Positions 39,662 through 50,261 of a DNA stretch of 64,000 nucleotides are shown here, piece by piece. The position numbers were made by a program, and so were the translations under genes. The notes under the pieces were generated by a model that had not been told where the DNA came from, did no database searches, and was given only the letters and a program-made list of their open reading frames with translations. The stretch spans positions 62,001-126,000 of the forward strand of contig NZ_JABWRP020000004.1 in the NCBI RefSeq assembly GCF_014269035.2. Direction: 5' to 3'. Numbering within the stretch: the stretch's first letter is position 1; every line of letters starts with the position of its first letter. The DNA comes from Pseudomonas vlassakiae. Its GTDB lineage: Bacteria > Pseudomonadota > Gammaproteobacteria > Pseudomonadales > Pseudomonadaceae.

Positions 39662-39930
39662 GCGGGAGAGTCCTTGCCTTGGGTTCAAATGAGTCCGCAG
39701 CACTATACCTCGGGGCAAAGTGTGATCACGGAAAAAGCCTACATGCTCGGTAGAGGTTTCAGCCCCCTCAGCAAGCCATTTCTCGTCGCATCATTCAATA
39801 CACTCATAGCGGGCCGCCCCGCATGTAGCTGGCCGCTAGTACTGCACTTGAATGCAGCCTTCTTCAAGAATACACACTCACTTACGAAACACGATTGACG
39901 TTTCAACGCTCGCAGGCTTAGGATCACCGT
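39662..39930. other. Non-coding gap, AT-richer than surroundings
   Basis: About 270 bp between the EamA start and the DUF3800 leader. No convincing gene. It has a visibly lower GC content than its neighbours and probably carries the divergent promoters. No repeats or att-like duplications were found. Confidence 0.5.
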
Positions 39931-39933
39931 AAC

Positions 39934-40017
39934 GCATGGGGCAACCCGTGCCTACCTTCCGAGGCCCGCAATGCGCAAGCAAGCGGGCTTTCGTGTTTCT
40001 GGGGCAAGGACACCCGG
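39934..40017 (+). ncRNA. Candidate structured leader RNA of the DUF3800 gene
   Basis: Hairpin 1: gcatggg (39934-39940), loop GCAA, cccgtgc (39945-39951), seven pairs with one U-G. Hairpin 2: aggcccgc (39962-39969) pairs with gcgggctt (39983-39990) through one G-U; inside it tgc (39972-39974), loop GCAA, gca (39979-39981). Hairpin 3: ctggg (39999-40003) can pair with cccgg (40013-40017), placing an AAGGA in its loop just before the ATG at 40023. Two GNRA-type GCAA tetraloops in tandem are unlikely by chance. Comparative-genomics work has described several RNA motifs upstream of DUF3800 genes; whether this is one of them is not tested here. Confidence 0.6.
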
Positions 40018-40022
40018 AACTC

Positions 40023-40838
40023 ATGACTCATTTTGTGGCCTACCTCGACGAATTCGGCCACGTCGGGCAATACGTTTCGCGCACTCACAGCCACTTCAAG
40101 ACCAGCCCCGTGTTCGGCCTGGGTGGGATTCTTCTGCCTGCTGAAGAAGTGCGAGAGTTCGCCATCTTCTTCTATCAGTTGAAATGCCAGTTACTTGCCT
40201 GGGACATAACCCATGAAAATCCCAGGAACCTTCCTGCCTATCAATGGGAAAAGAAAGGCTCCAAACTCTTCACGACACGTAACGTCACGCAATATCGATC
40301 ATTGAGACAGGCTACGTTTCGTCTGCTCAACCATATCCGAAAGATTGGTGGGTATGTCATCTATGCAGGAGAGCACAAGACCGGACCGGCCAAACAGCAC
40401 GATGCGACGGATACGTTCAAGCGCCAGCTGCTGCACGCAGTAAGAACAATAGACCGTTACTGCACACCGTCCGCCTCGACCTTCATGCTCCTTCTGGACG
40501 AGCAGCGCGCCGGCAATGAATGGCGTGAACGAAATGTGGAAGCCTGCACCCTGGCGATGTTCGAAGATGCCACCGAGAAATGTCGAAGCCTGATAGAGCC
40601 TCCCCTGCAGGGCGAAAGCCACCTCTTCCAGACACTGCAATGCGCAGACTGGATCTGCGGCCTGGTGGGGCGTTTGATGGCGATATCTGTTTCGCCTGAG
40701 GAGTACCCGGACTGGGAGCCTTTCGACAGATATTTCTCAGCCCGAATCGCTGAGGTCGCCCTGCCGGGCTCAGGCTTGCAGTGCAACCCCGTCATGTCGC
40801 CGGTCGGCAAGCGCCCGATGGCTGGAACAGAAGCCTGA
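40023..40838 (+). CDS. DUF3800 domain protein
   Basis: 271 aa. The N-terminal VAYLDEFGHVGQY carries the acidic (Y)xDEs/fG signature of DUF3800, with further conserved acidic residues at FMLLLDEQRAGNEW and the C-terminal LQCADWICGLVGRL. The family has a predicted RNase H-like arrangement of carboxylates, and its biochemical function is not established. The start is ATG 40023, which begins the conserved strand; the open frame extends 29 codons upstream, but only through the structured leader. Base composition is more AT-rich than the neighbours, and the gene is a lone insertion between two core-type genes, so horizontal gain is plausible. Confidence 0.85.
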   Translation: MTHFVAYLDEFGHVGQYVSRTHSHFKTSPVFGLGGILLPAEEVREFAIFFYQLKCQLLAWDITHENPRNLPAYQWEKKGSKLFTTRNVTQYRSLRQATFRLLNHIRKIGGYVIYAGEHKTGPAKQHDATDTFKRQLLHAVRTIDRYCTPSASTFMLLLDEQRAGNEWRERNVEACTLAMFEDATEKCRSLIEPPLQGESHLFQTLQCADWICGLVGRLMAISVSPEEYPDWEPFDRYFSARIAEVALPGSGLQCNPVMSPVGKRPMAGTEA

Positions 40839-40980
40839 AGCCACATGCAGGAAACCTCACAACGGATACGCGGTCTACCTGCACAGTCAAAAAGTGTGTC
40901 CCGACCCCCTCGCCAGATCATCCAAGAACTGCCCGAGCCATTCGGGTAACGACTTGGAAGCCACTGTCACAGGATTCGGG

Positions 40981-42216
40981 ATGCTTGAACTAGTTGCCGC
41001 GTTTATCTGCCTCACCACCCTCCTCACCTACGTGAATTACCGCTTCATCGGCCTGCCACCCGCCATCGGCGTGATGGTCACGGCGTTGCTGTTCTCCCTG
41101 ATGCTGCAGGGCCTGAGCCTGATCGGCTTCCCTGGCCTGGAAGAACGCGTCGAAGGCCTGATGAACCAGATCGATTTCAACGACCTGCTGATGCACTGGA
41201 TGCTGGCCTTCCTGCTGTTCGCCGGCGCACTGCACGTCAACCTCAGCGACCTGCGCAGCTACCGCTGGCCGATTGGCCTGCTGGCCACCCTGGGCGTGCT
41301 GATCGCCACCGTGGTGATCGGCTACCTGTCGCACTGGGTATTCGCCCTGTTCGGCTGGCAGGTGCCGCTGATCTACTGCCTGTTGTTCGGCGCGCTGATC
41401 TCCCCGACCGACCCGATCGCCGTGCTGGGCGCGCTGCGCACCGCCAACGCCTCCAAGCCATTGAAGACCACCATCGTTGGCGAATCGTTGTTCAACGACG
41501 GTACCGCCGTCGTGGTGTTCACCGTTTTGCTGGGCATCATTCAGCTGGGTGAAACGCCGAGCATCACCGACACCGCCCTGTTGTTCGCCCGCGAAGCCAT
41601 CGGCGGGGTGCTGTTCGGCGGTGTGATCGGCTATGCCACCTACCGCATGATCAAGAGCGTCGAGCAGTATCAGGTCGAGGTCATGCTGACCCTGGCACTG
41701 GTGATCGGTGGCTCGGCCATGTGCTACGAGCTGCATGTTTCAGCACCGATCGCCATGGTGGTGGCGGGGCTGATCATCGGCAACCTGGGCCGCAACCTGG
41801 CGATGAACGACATGACCCGCCGCTACATGGACGGGTTCTGGGAACTGATCGACGACATGCTCAATGCCCTGCTGTTCGCCTTGATTGGCCTGGAGCTGTT
41901 GCTGCTGCCGTTCAACTGGCTGCACCTGGCGGCGGGTGGTGCGCTGGCGCTGGCAGTGCTGCTCTCGCGGCTACTGACCGTGGCCCCAGCGATCGTGCTG
42001 TTGCGGCGCTGGCGGCCGGTGCCCCAAGGCACCATCCGTGTGCTGACCTGGGGCGGCCTGCGGGGAGGCGTGTCGGTTGCACTGGCGCTGTCGTTGCCAG
42101 TGGGCGACGAACGCGACCTGCTGCTATCGATCACCTACATCGTGGTGTTGTCGTCGATCCTGGTGCAGGGTTTGAGCATCGGGCGCGTGGTGCGCAAGGT
42201 CAGCGTACAGCCTTGA
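40981..42216 (+). CDS. Na+/H+ antiporter, CPA1 family (NhaP-like)
   Basis: 411 aa, about 12 hydrophobic helices. CPA1 signature residues are visible: LLFGALISPTDPIAVLGAL, containing the transport motif with ISPTDP, and VGESLFNDGTAVVVFTVLLG with the paired Asn-Asp of the ion site. Also TWGGLRGGVSVALALSLP. An inner-membrane exchanger of Na+ or K+ for H+. ATG 40981 follows AGGA; 29 further open codons upstream lack conserved sequence. It is convergent with the thioesterase gene across a hairpin. Confidence 0.9.
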   Translation: MLELVAAFICLTTLLTYVNYRFIGLPPAIGVMVTALLFSLMLQGLSLIGFPGLEERVEGLMNQIDFNDLLMHWMLAFLLFAGALHVNLSDLRSYRWPIGLLATLGVLIATVVIGYLSHWVFALFGWQVPLIYCLLFGALISPTDPIAVLGALRTANASKPLKTTIVGESLFNDGTAVVVFTVLLGIIQLGETPSITDTALLFAREAIGGVLFGGVIGYATYRMIKSVEQYQVEVMLTLALVIGGSAMCYELHVSAPIAMVVAGLIIGNLGRNLAMNDMTRRYMDGFWELIDDMLNALLFALIGLELLLLPFNWLHLAAGGALALAVLLSRLLTVAPAIVLLRRWRPVPQGTIRVLTWGGLRGGVSVALALSLPVGDERDLLLSITYIVVLSSILVQGLSIGRVVRKVSVQP

Positions 42217-42223
42217 AAACGCT

Positions 42224-42243
42224 GGGGCCGCCCCTGCGGCCCC
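42224..42243. terminator. Hairpin between convergent antiporter and thioesterase genes
   Basis: ggggccgc (42224-42231) pairs with gcggcccc (42236-42243), loop ccct. It begins 8 bp after one stop and ends 7 bp before the other. No T-run. Confidence 0.55.
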
Positions 42244-42249
42244 GGACCG

Positions 42250-42651
42250 TCATTCGACTGCGGAGTCGGGGAACTGGTCCTGGATATACTTGATTTCGGT
42301 CCGCCCATGGGCCGCCGGCAGGCCATCCTCACCCAGGTTGACGAAGACCATCTTGTCGACCGTCAGAATGCTCTTGCGGGTAATCTTGTTGCGCACTTCA
42401 CACTTGAGGGTGATCGAGGTGCGGCCAAACTCGGTGGCGGTGATGCCCAACTCGATGATGTCGCCCTGGCGCGAGGCGCTGACGAAGTTGATCTCCGACA
42501 TGTACTTGGTCACCACACGTTGGTTGCCGAGCTGGACGATCGCGTAGATTGCCGCTTCTTCGTCGATCCAGCGCAGCAGGCTGCCGCCGAACAGCGTGCC
42601 GTTGGGGTTGAGGTCTTCGGGTTTAACCCATTTGCGGGTGTGAAAGTTCAT
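42250..42651 (-). CDS. Acyl-CoA thioesterase, hotdog fold (YciA-like)
   Basis: 133 aa. A single hotdog domain with the acyl-CoA hydrolase signature NPNGTLFGGSLLRWIDEEAA, where Asn and Asp/Glu serve catalysis, and the strands VSASRQGDIIELGITATEFGRTSI. It hydrolyses acyl-CoA thioesters in the cytoplasm; chain length is not evident. ATG has AGGAG 6 nt upstream. It is divergent from ahcY. Confidence 0.9.
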   Translation of the reverse strand: MNFHTRKWVKPEDLNPNGTLFGGSLLRWIDEEAAIYAIVQLGNQRVVTKYMSEINFVSASRQGDIIELGITATEFGRTSITLKCEVRNKITRKSILTVDKMVFVNLGEDGLPAAHGRTEIKYIQDQFPDSAVE

Positions 42652-42740
42652 CTGTACTCCTGACCGGCTTGGCTAACGTGAAGTAATGATGGCAGAGCGG
42701 CCGCCACCGCTCCATTGAACATCGACTATCGTCGCGATAA

Positions 42741-44357
<1,617 letters not shown>

Positions 44358-44408
44358 GCGGCAGGCTTGAAGCGACACGCTTCAACGCCGAAACCTGAAC
44401 GATGCCCA

Positions 44409-44439
44409 AGCCAGATCGGCCATCACCGATCTGGCTTTT
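44409..44439 (+). terminator. Terminator or attenuator between ahcY and metF
   Basis: Stem agccagatcgg (44409-44419) with ccgatctggct (44426-44436), 6-nt loop, then Ts. metF follows 45 bp later with no obvious separate promoter, so it may reduce rather than abolish read-through. Two copies of gcttgctgct-(t/c)-gagg lie between it and the metF start. Confidence 0.8.
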
Positions 44440-44483
44440 ACTTGCAGCTTGCTGCTTGAGGCTTGCTGCTCGAGGAACGCCAG

Positions 44484-45329
44484 ATGTCCCAAGATCGCCG
44501 TTACAGTTTCGAGTTCTTCCCAACCAAGACCGACGCCGGTCACGAAAAGCTGATGGGCGTGGCCCGCCAGCTGGCCGCGTACAATCCGGACTTCTTCTCT
44601 TGCACCTACGGTGCCGGTGGCTCGACCCGCGACCGCACACTGAACACCGTGCTGCAGCTGGAAAGCGAAGTGAAGGTCCCTGCCGCACCGCACCTGTCCT
44701 GCGTGGGTGACACCAAGGACGAGCTGCGCGCCCTGCTGGCCGAATACAAGGCCGCCGGCATCAAGCGCATCGTCGCCCTGCGTGGCGACCTGCCGTCGGG
44801 CATGGGCATGGCCAGTGGCGAGCTGCGTTATGCCAGCGACCTGGTCGAGTTCATCCGCGAGGAAACCGGCGACCACTTCCACCTGGAAGTCGCCGCCTAT
44901 CCGGAAATGCACCCACAGGCGCGCAACTTCGAGGCCGACCTGGGCAACTTCGTGCACAAGGTCAAGGCCGGTGCCGATAGCGCCATCACCCAGTACTTCT
45001 TCAACGCCGACAGCTATTTCTATTTCGTCGAGCGGGCGCAGAAGATGGGCGTGGACATCCCGGTGGTGCCCGGCATCATGCCGATCACCAACTACAGCAA
45101 ACTGGCGCGCTTCTCCGATGCGTGCGGCGCCGAGATCCCGCGCTGGATTCGCAAGCAGCTGGAAGCCTACGGCGACGATACGGCGAGCATCCAGGCCTTT
45201 GGCGAAGAAGTCATCACCCGCATGTGCGAACAACTGCTGCAAGGCGGCGCACCGGGCCTGCACTTCTATACCCTCAACCAGGCCGAGGCGAGCCTGGCGA
45301 TCTGGAACAATCTGAAACTGCCACGCTGA
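44484..45329 (+). CDS. metF: 5,10-methylenetetrahydrofolate reductase
   Basis: 281 aa, normal bacterial MetF size. An FAD-dependent TIM-barrel enzyme that makes 5-methyltetrahydrofolate for homocysteine remethylation. Conserved SFEFFPTKTDAG with the catalytic Glu, SCTYGAGGSTRDRT, HLSCVGDTKDELRALL, IVALRGDLPSG, and ADSAITQYFFNADSYFYFVE. ATG 44484 follows GAGGAAC; the 7 codons upstream are excluded. Together with ahcY it recycles homocysteine to methionine. Confidence 0.97.
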   Translation: MSQDRRYSFEFFPTKTDAGHEKLMGVARQLAAYNPDFFSCTYGAGGSTRDRTLNTVLQLESEVKVPAAPHLSCVGDTKDELRALLAEYKAAGIKRIVALRGDLPSGMGMASGELRYASDLVEFIREETGDHFHLEVAAYPEMHPQARNFEADLGNFVHKVKAGADSAITQYFFNADSYFYFVERAQKMGVDIPVVPGIMPITNYSKLARFSDACGAEIPRWIRKQLEAYGDDTASIQAFGEEVITRMCEQLLQGGAPGLHFYTLNQAEASLAIWNNLKLPR

Positions 45330-45361
45330 AACTTTTTGGCATCATCAGATTCTCAAACAAT

Positions 45362-45390
45362 TAAGGCTTTAGTCGTAGACTAGGGCCTTA
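45362..45390 (+). terminator. Hairpin after metF
   Basis: taaggctttagtc (45362-45374) and gactagggcctta (45378-45390) pair over 13 positions with two G-U pairs, loop gta. Only a short T-rich tail. Confidence 0.6.
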
Positions 45391-45423
45391 TTCACTTTGT
45401 GGCTCTGATAGGTGTCGTCTGCA

Positions 45424-46500
45424 ATGCAACATTTCCTGCCATCTCGCCCTCAGCTCGTCTACTTGGCGTTCGGCCCGGCCACCTATCATCAGGAAGCCTG
45501 TTTCAGCATCGTCAGCGCCCTCGCGCAGCTGGGCGGCGATGCCAACCTGGCCATCGACATCCAGGTCTATACCGACACTGCCGAGCCTTACGGCAAGCTG
45601 CCGGTCACCGTTCATCTGCTTGACGAGGCTACCCGCAAGGCCTGGAACCAGCCACACGGCTATCATTTTCGCAGCAAGCATGTGCTGTTGCGCCAAGTAT
45701 TGCAGCAGCATCCTCAGGCCGTGCTGATCGACACCGATACCTTCTTCCGCAAGTCGCCGCTGCAGCTGTTCCAGCGGGTCAAGCCCGGCACGCTGCTGTG
45801 CAACGCCATTGGCGCGCGCTACGGTGCGAACCAGCAGTGCCTGCTGTACCAGAACCTGCTTGGCATTCTGGAATCACGCGGCCTGGCCGACTGCCAGATG
45901 CCGTTGGTCAACTCCGGCGTGATCGGGCTGTGCGCCGAGGACAGCGACGTGCTGGACCGCTCGATTGCCATGATGGACGAGTTCTACCCATTGGCCCGCA
46001 CCGCCTATACCCTGGAAGAGTTCTGCCTGGCGGTAGCCGCTTACCGCAAGATGGAACTGGCCGAATGCATCGACGTCATCCATCACTACTGGAGCCGCAA
46101 GGCCCAGTTCCGCGCCAAGATCCAGGCCTGGCTGGGTAAACACGGCCATAACCCACTGGGGCCGGCGGCGCTTGCCGATGTGGCACTGGTCAACGACCAA
46201 CTGCCCCGCCCTCCAACCTTGCAGCGCCTGGGTTACAAGGCCTTGAGCCTGACCATGCCCAGCCGCGAGCGCCAGTTCGTGCGCGAACTGCTGTATGGCT
46301 GCTACCCCTACCCCAACGAGTTCGATCGCGCTTGTGCAACGGCCTGGTGGGACAAGGCGCTGGAGAACCTCAACGAACGCCATGGGCGCATCGAGCCCGA
46401 GCAATTGCGCCAGTGCCTGCGCCACCCGAGCCTGCGCCTGTCACTGGGCGGCCGGCGCAAGGATATCGAGGCGCACCTGCTGCGCTCTTCCGATCGCTGA
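45424..46500 (+). CDS. Putative GT-A-type nucleotide-sugar transferase, unknown function
   Basis: 358 aa. The N-terminal half resembles a GT-A glycosyltransferase (GT8-like): LVYLAFGPATYHQEACFSIV, then a DxD-type metal motif in AVLIDTDTFFRK (near residue 105), and MPLVNSGVIGLCAEDSDVLDR, similar to the NSGVmL step of GT8 enzymes. The C-terminal third (residues about 210-358) is helical and basic, with no recognised domain. No signal peptide or membrane segment. Donor and acceptor are unknown. Start ATG 45424; a GTG 12 bp earlier is an alternative. Single gene. Confidence 0.7.
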   Translation: MQHFLPSRPQLVYLAFGPATYHQEACFSIVSALAQLGGDANLAIDIQVYTDTAEPYGKLPVTVHLLDEATRKAWNQPHGYHFRSKHVLLRQVLQQHPQAVLIDTDTFFRKSPLQLFQRVKPGTLLCNAIGARYGANQQCLLYQNLLGILESRGLADCQMPLVNSGVIGLCAEDSDVLDRSIAMMDEFYPLARTAYTLEEFCLAVAAYRKMELAECIDVIHHYWSRKAQFRAKIQAWLGKHGHNPLGPAALADVALVNDQLPRPPTLQRLGYKALSLTMPSRERQFVRELLYGCYPYPNEFDRACATAWWDKALENLNERHGRIEPEQLRQCLRHPSLRLSLGGRRKDIEAHLLRSSDR

Positions 46501-46880
46501 GGCCTGAAACGGGGGCCATGATCTGCACTGGCATTACCCTTGGTGAGCACGTAATCCCGCGCCAGGCACCCTTGTCGCCCATTTGCGGTGCACCCTGCTG
46601 CTTACGACGCTGGCAGTCTTGTCGGCACCGTTGAGCAGCAGGAAAGCAGCACGCGGCGTCAGCTCTGTTATACTCGGGCCTTCCCGCCCGGCTCACGCCC
46701 GGACGCTCGGCCTCGCAACAGGCATCCCGATCGGCATCGACGCCCCTTGGCGTCCACCCTCCGCTTCCCGGATGCGCAGTGAAAGCCCAGCTGGACCGGA
46801 CGCGATCGCATCCCTTGGATGCCCGTCGCGCCAGGCAGAACATCCCAACGGGCCCAGCCCACACGAGAACAGGATTGCCC
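46501..46880 (+). promoter_or_regulatory. rhlE upstream region with extended -10 and long leader
   Basis: No gene seen. An extended -10 (TGTTATACT at 46666-46674) is present without a clear -35. If used, it yields a 5' leader of about 200 nt before the rhlE ATG. The leader contains GC-rich inverted segments (for example gggccttcccgcccgg and gacgccccttggcgtc at about 46739-46754), so it could be structured. Long leaders are common for cold-shock-induced helicases, but there is no direct evidence here. Confidence 0.5.
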
Positions 46881-48779
46881 ATGTCCTTTGCTTCCCTCGG
46901 TCTCTCCGAGGCTCTTGTCCGCGCTATCGAGGCAGCGGGCTACACCCAGCCGACCCCGGTGCAACAGCGGGCCATTCCCGCCGTGTTGCAAGGCCGCGAC
47001 CTGATGGTTGCCGCACAGACTGGTACTGGTAAAACCGGCGGCTTCGCCTTGCCGATCCTTGAGCGCCTGTTCCCGGCCGGCCACCCCGACAAATCCCAGC
47101 GTCATGGCCCGCGCCAGCCGCGCGTCCTGGTCCTGACCCCAACCCGCGAGCTCGCCGCCCAGGTACACGACAGCTTCAAGGTGTATGCCCGCGACCTGCC
47201 ACTGGTCAGCGCCTGCATCTTCGGCGGCGTCGGCATGAACCCGCAGATCCAGGCCATCGCCAAGGGTGTCGACGTGCTCGTCGCCTGCCCGGGGCGCCTG
47301 CTCGACCTGGCCGGCCAAGGCAAGGTCGACCTGGCCCACGTGGAAATCCTGGTCCTCGACGAAGCCGACCGCATGCTCGACATGGGCTTCATCCATGACG
47401 TGAAGAAGGTGCTTGCCCGCCTGCCGGCCAAGCGCCAGAACCTGCTGTTCTCGGCGACCTTCTCCAAGGACATCACCGACCTCGCCGACAAGCTCCTGCA
47501 CAACCCGGAGCGTATCGAGGTCACCCCGCCAAACACCACCGTCGAGCGTATCGAGCAGCGCGTCTACCGGCTGCCCGCCAGTCACAAACGCGCCCTGCTG
47601 GCGCATTTGATCACGCTGGGCGCCTGGGAGCAGGTTCTGGTATTCACCCGCACCAAGCACGGCGCCAACCGCCTGGCCGAGTACCTGGAAAAGCACGGCC
47701 TGACCGCTGCCGCTATCCATGGCAACAAGAGCCAGAACGCCCGGACCAAGGCCCTGGCCGACTTCAAGGCCAACAGCGTACGCGTGCTGGTGGCCACCGA
47801 CATCGCCGCCCGAGGCCTGGACATCGACCAGCTGCCCCACGTGGTCAACTTCGAGCTGCCGAACGTCGAGGAAGACTACGTGCACCGCATCGGCCGTACC
47901 GGCCGTGCCGGGCGCTCGGGCGAGGCCATCTCGATGGTTGCGCCGGATGAAGAAAAACTGCTCAAGAGCATCGAGCGGGTCACCAAGCAGAAGATCCCGG
48001 ATGGCGACCTGATGGGCTTCGACGCCAGCCAGGTAGAAGCTGAAAAGCCTGAAGTGCGCGAACGCCAGCAGAACAGCGGCCGCGGCGGCCGCAACCAGCA
48101 GGCCCGCGGCGAAGGCGGCAAAGACGCCAACGGCGGCCGCAAGGACAAGGGCAAGGACAAAGGCAAGGCCAGGCAGCAGGCTGCGGACAAGCCGGCCGAC
48201 AAGGAAAAGTCAGGCGACAAGCAACAGCAGCAACGCAAGCCGCGTGACAAGAAGCCGCGCCAGCAACAGCAGACCAGCACCAGCCCTATCCCGAAACCTG
48301 CTGCCGACCGTGATCCAGAGGAGTTCCTGGACGACGATATCGACAACTTCGGCAACCGCGCCGACTACGTCAGCCCTTACCAGAACGCCAAAGGCCAAGG
48401 CCGCAACCGCCGGCCGGGTGGTGCAGGTCAAGGCCAGGGCCAAAGCCAGGGCGCAAGCCAGCGCAGCAACAACGGTGGTGGCCAAGGCCGCAATACTGGC
48501 GGCCAGCAGCGCAGCGGCAGCGGCGACAAGCGCCCACGCAACAGCAACGGTGGTGGTGGTGCACGTCGTGACAACAATGGCGGTGGCCGCAACCGTCCGG
48601 CCGGGCGCAACGATGCATCGCGCCAGGAGCCGGCAGTACGCAGCCCCCGCGAACAGCACCAGCCCGTGATCATCCGCAAGGAATCCAAGCTCGACCGTTA
48701 CCCGACGCCAGAGCAGCTGGATGACCTGCCGAGCCGCCCGCGTGGTGAGCGACCTGCGCTGCTCACCCGCAAAGGCTGA
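46881..48779 (+). CDS. rhlE: ATP-dependent RNA helicase RhlE
   Basis: 632 aa, clearly longer than E. coli RhlE (454). A DEAD-box helicase linked to ribosome assembly and mRNA turnover. Motifs: Q motif [13 protein letters not shown], Walker [75 protein letters not shown]. After about residue 395 a low-complexity tail of some 235 residues follows, rich in Gly, Arg, Lys, Gln and Asn, likely disordered and RNA-binding. It ends in a short conserved-looking [23 protein letters not shown] 46881 has AGGA upstream. Confidence 0.94.
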   Translation: MSFASLGLSEALVRAIEAAGYTQPTPVQQRAIPAVLQGRDLMVAAQTGTGKTGGFALPILERLFPAGHPDKSQRHGPRQPRVLVLTPTRELAAQVHDSFKVYARDLPLVSACIFGGVGMNPQIQAIAKGVDVLVACPGRLLDLAGQGKVDLAHVEILVLDEADRMLDMGFIHDVKKVLARLPAKRQNLLFSATFSKDITDLADKLLHNPERIEVTPPNTTVERIEQRVYRLPASHKRALLAHLITLGAWEQVLVFTRTKHGANRLAEYLEKHGLTAAAIHGNKSQNARTKALADFKANSVRVLVATDIAARGLDIDQLPHVVNFELPNVEEDYVHRIGRTGRAGRSGEAISMVAPDEEKLLKSIERVTKQKIPDGDLMGFDASQVEAEKPEVRERQQNSGRGGRNQQARGEGGKDANGGRKDKGKDKGKARQQAADKPADKEKSGDKQQQQRKPRDKKPRQQQQTSTSPIPKPAADRDPEEFLDDDIDNFGNRADYVSPYQNAKGQGRNRRPGGAGQGQGQSQGASQRSNNGGGQGRNTGGQQRSGSGDKRPRNSNGGGGARRDNNGGGRNRPAGRNDASRQEPAVRSPREQHQPVIIRKESKLDRYPTPEQLDDLPSRPRGERPALLTRKG

Positions 48780-48798
48780 GTTCATGCATCAGGCATAA

Positions 48799-48827
48799 AA
48801 AAACGCCGCCCAATGGGCGGCGTTTTT
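48799..48827. terminator. Bidirectional terminator between rhlE and yceI
   Basis: Perfect 13-bp stem (48799-48811 with 48815-48827), loop aat, with A and T runs at its base on both sides. It serves rhlE on the plus strand and yceI on the minus strand. Confidence 0.95.
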
Positions 48828-48845
48828 ATTGCCTGTCCAGCAATA

Positions 48846-49445
48846 TCACTTCTGCTGAACACCTTCGAACACGAAGTACAGCTCAACTTTCTCGGACAGC
48901 GGGCCGAGGTCCATGGACTTCGGCGCGAAATCCTTGCGGTTGATATCGAGCTTGCCCTCGAAGCCGGCACGGTAGCCGCCCCATGGGTCCTTGCCTTCAC
49001 CAATGAAGGTGGCCTTGATCACCACCGGCTTGGTCACGCCGGTCAGGGTCAGATCACCGGCGACATCGGCAGTCAGTTGGCCTTCGGCGTTCTTGCCGGT
49101 CGGGGTCACCTTGGTCGACTTGAAGGTGGCGGTGGGGTACTTGGCTACGTCAAGGAAGTCCTTGCTCTTGATGTGCTTGTCCCGTTCGGCGTGGTTGGTA
49201 TCCACGCTCACAGTCTTGAGGGTGACGTCGATCTTGCTGGCTTCAGGCTTGGCCGGGTCCCAGCTGAAGTTACCATCCCAGTCCTTGAAGGTACCGGTGA
49301 TGAAGCTGTAGCCCAGGTGGCTGATCTTGAAATCAACGAACGCGTGCTGGCCTTCCTTGTCGATCTTGTACTCGGCAGCCATGGCCTGGCCGGCGGAGAA
49401 CAGAGCAGTACCGAGCGCCAGAGCGGCAAAAGTCTTTTTCAACAT
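48846..49445 (-). CDS. YceI-family periplasmic protein
   Basis: 199 aa. Signal peptide [23 protein letters not shown], then a lipocalin-like barrel: [35 protein letters not shown], the conserved [21 protein letters not shown], and [12 protein letters not shown]. YceI proteins bind polyisoprenoids or other long-chain amphiphiles. Here it is paired with a cytochrome b561 gene 34 bp upstream, a recurrent arrangement in proteobacteria that suggests a shared role in periplasmic redox or quinone-related chemistry (inferred). ATG 49445 has AAGG close upstream. Confidence 0.92.
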   Translation of the reverse strand: MLKKTFAALALGTALFSAGQAMAAEYKIDKEGQHAFVDFKISHLGYSFITGTFKDWDGNFSWDPAKPEASKIDVTLKTVSVDTNHAERDKHIKSKDFLDVAKYPTATFKSTKVTPTGKNAEGQLTADVAGDLTLTGVTKPVVIKATFIGEGKDPWGGYRAGFEGKLDINRKDFAPKSMDLGPLSEKVELYFVFEGVQQK

Positions 49446-49479
49446 CCTTACTTCCTTCCTATGCAATTGAGGTTGAGAG

Positions 49480-50031
49480 TCAAGCTTTGCGGCCCAGCAT
49501 GCGGGTCAGGGTCGCGTCACGGTCGATGTAATGGTGTTTCAGGGCCGCCAGGGCATGCAGCACGGCGAAGATCACCAAGCCCCATGCCAACCACAGGTGA
49601 ATCACGCCGGCGACGTCCGCTTGGTCGGGCAGGTTGCTGATCAGCGCTGGTACGTCAAACAGGCCGAACACCGGAATGCCGACGCCGTCGGCAGTGGAAA
49701 TCAGGTAACCGGCGATCATTACCGCAAACAGCCCCAGGTACAGCGCCAGGTGCCCCAGCTTGGCCGCCACGCGGGTGAATGCCCCGTGGTTGGCCGGTGC
49801 CGGCGGTGGCGGGCTGATGAAACGCCAGACCACACGCAACAGCATCACCGCCAGCAATACCAGGCCGATGCTCTTGTGCAGGTCAGGGCCGGCCTTGCGC
49901 CAAGGGTCGTAGTAGCCGAGATCGACCATCCACAGGCCCAGGCCGAACAGGCCAAAGACTGCCAGTGCAACGCCCCAGTGCAGGACGATGCTGACCACGC
50001 CATAGCGAGAAGGTGAATTGCGCAGTTGCAT
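49480..50031 (-). CDS. Cytochrome b561
   Basis: 183 aa, four transmembrane helices. Inner-membrane dihaem cytochrome of the bacterial b561 type. Candidate haem ligand His residues: [14 protein letters not shown] (helix 1), [13 protein letters not shown] (helix 2), [26 protein letters not shown] (helix 4; two to three His). First gene of the two-gene unit with yceI. Probably accepts electrons from the quinone pool; the direction is not known. Confidence 0.92.
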   Translation of the reverse strand: MQLRNSPSRYGVVSIVLHWGVALAVFGLFGLGLWMVDLGYYDPWRKAGPDLHKSIGLVLLAVMLLRVVWRFISPPPPAPANHGAFTRVAAKLGHLALYLGLFAVMIAGYLISTADGVGIPVFGLFDVPALISNLPDQADVAGVIHLWLAWGLVIFAVLHALAALKHHYIDRDATLTRMLGRKA

Positions 50032-50194
50032 GATGACGTCGTTCCCCGTGAAAGCTGTGCACAGACTAGCGCGTAACGTATCGAATAAAAGCTTAAAAAA
50101 CTGCTTTGGATTATCGAGAAATACGATGAATAGTGTGTAAGTTACCTATTAAGGAAACATTAACAATAGTTGGAGAGTTTGAGCTTGCCAGCAC

Positions 50195-50252
50195 CGGCCC
50201 CTTCGCGGGCATGCCCGCTCCCTGTAAGAGCGGGTTTACCCGCGAGGGGCCG
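50195..50252. repeat. REP-like inverted pair downstream of the amine oxidase gene
   Basis: ggccccttcgcgggcatgcccgctcc is followed in inverse by agagcgggtttacccgcgaggggcc, a near-symmetrical pair of classic Pseudomonas REP cores. It ends about 10 bp from the amine oxidase stop and may act as its terminator. Confidence 0.8.
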
Positions 50253-50261
50253 ATACAGGAT

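Noticed and set aside
39936..40022. 29-codon N-terminal extension of the DUF3800 protein
   Set aside because: The extension covers the hairpin region, and the DUF3800 signature begins right after the ATG at 40023.
39662..40980. Genomic island boundaries around the DUF3800 gene
   Set aside because: No integrase, tRNA or direct repeats were found on either side; only a composition shift and a lone gene were seen, so an island claim is not supported.
44440..44475. Direct repeat gcttgctgct before metF as an operator
   Set aside because: The two copies are short and adjoin the terminator tail and ribosome site; no known methionine operator resembles them.
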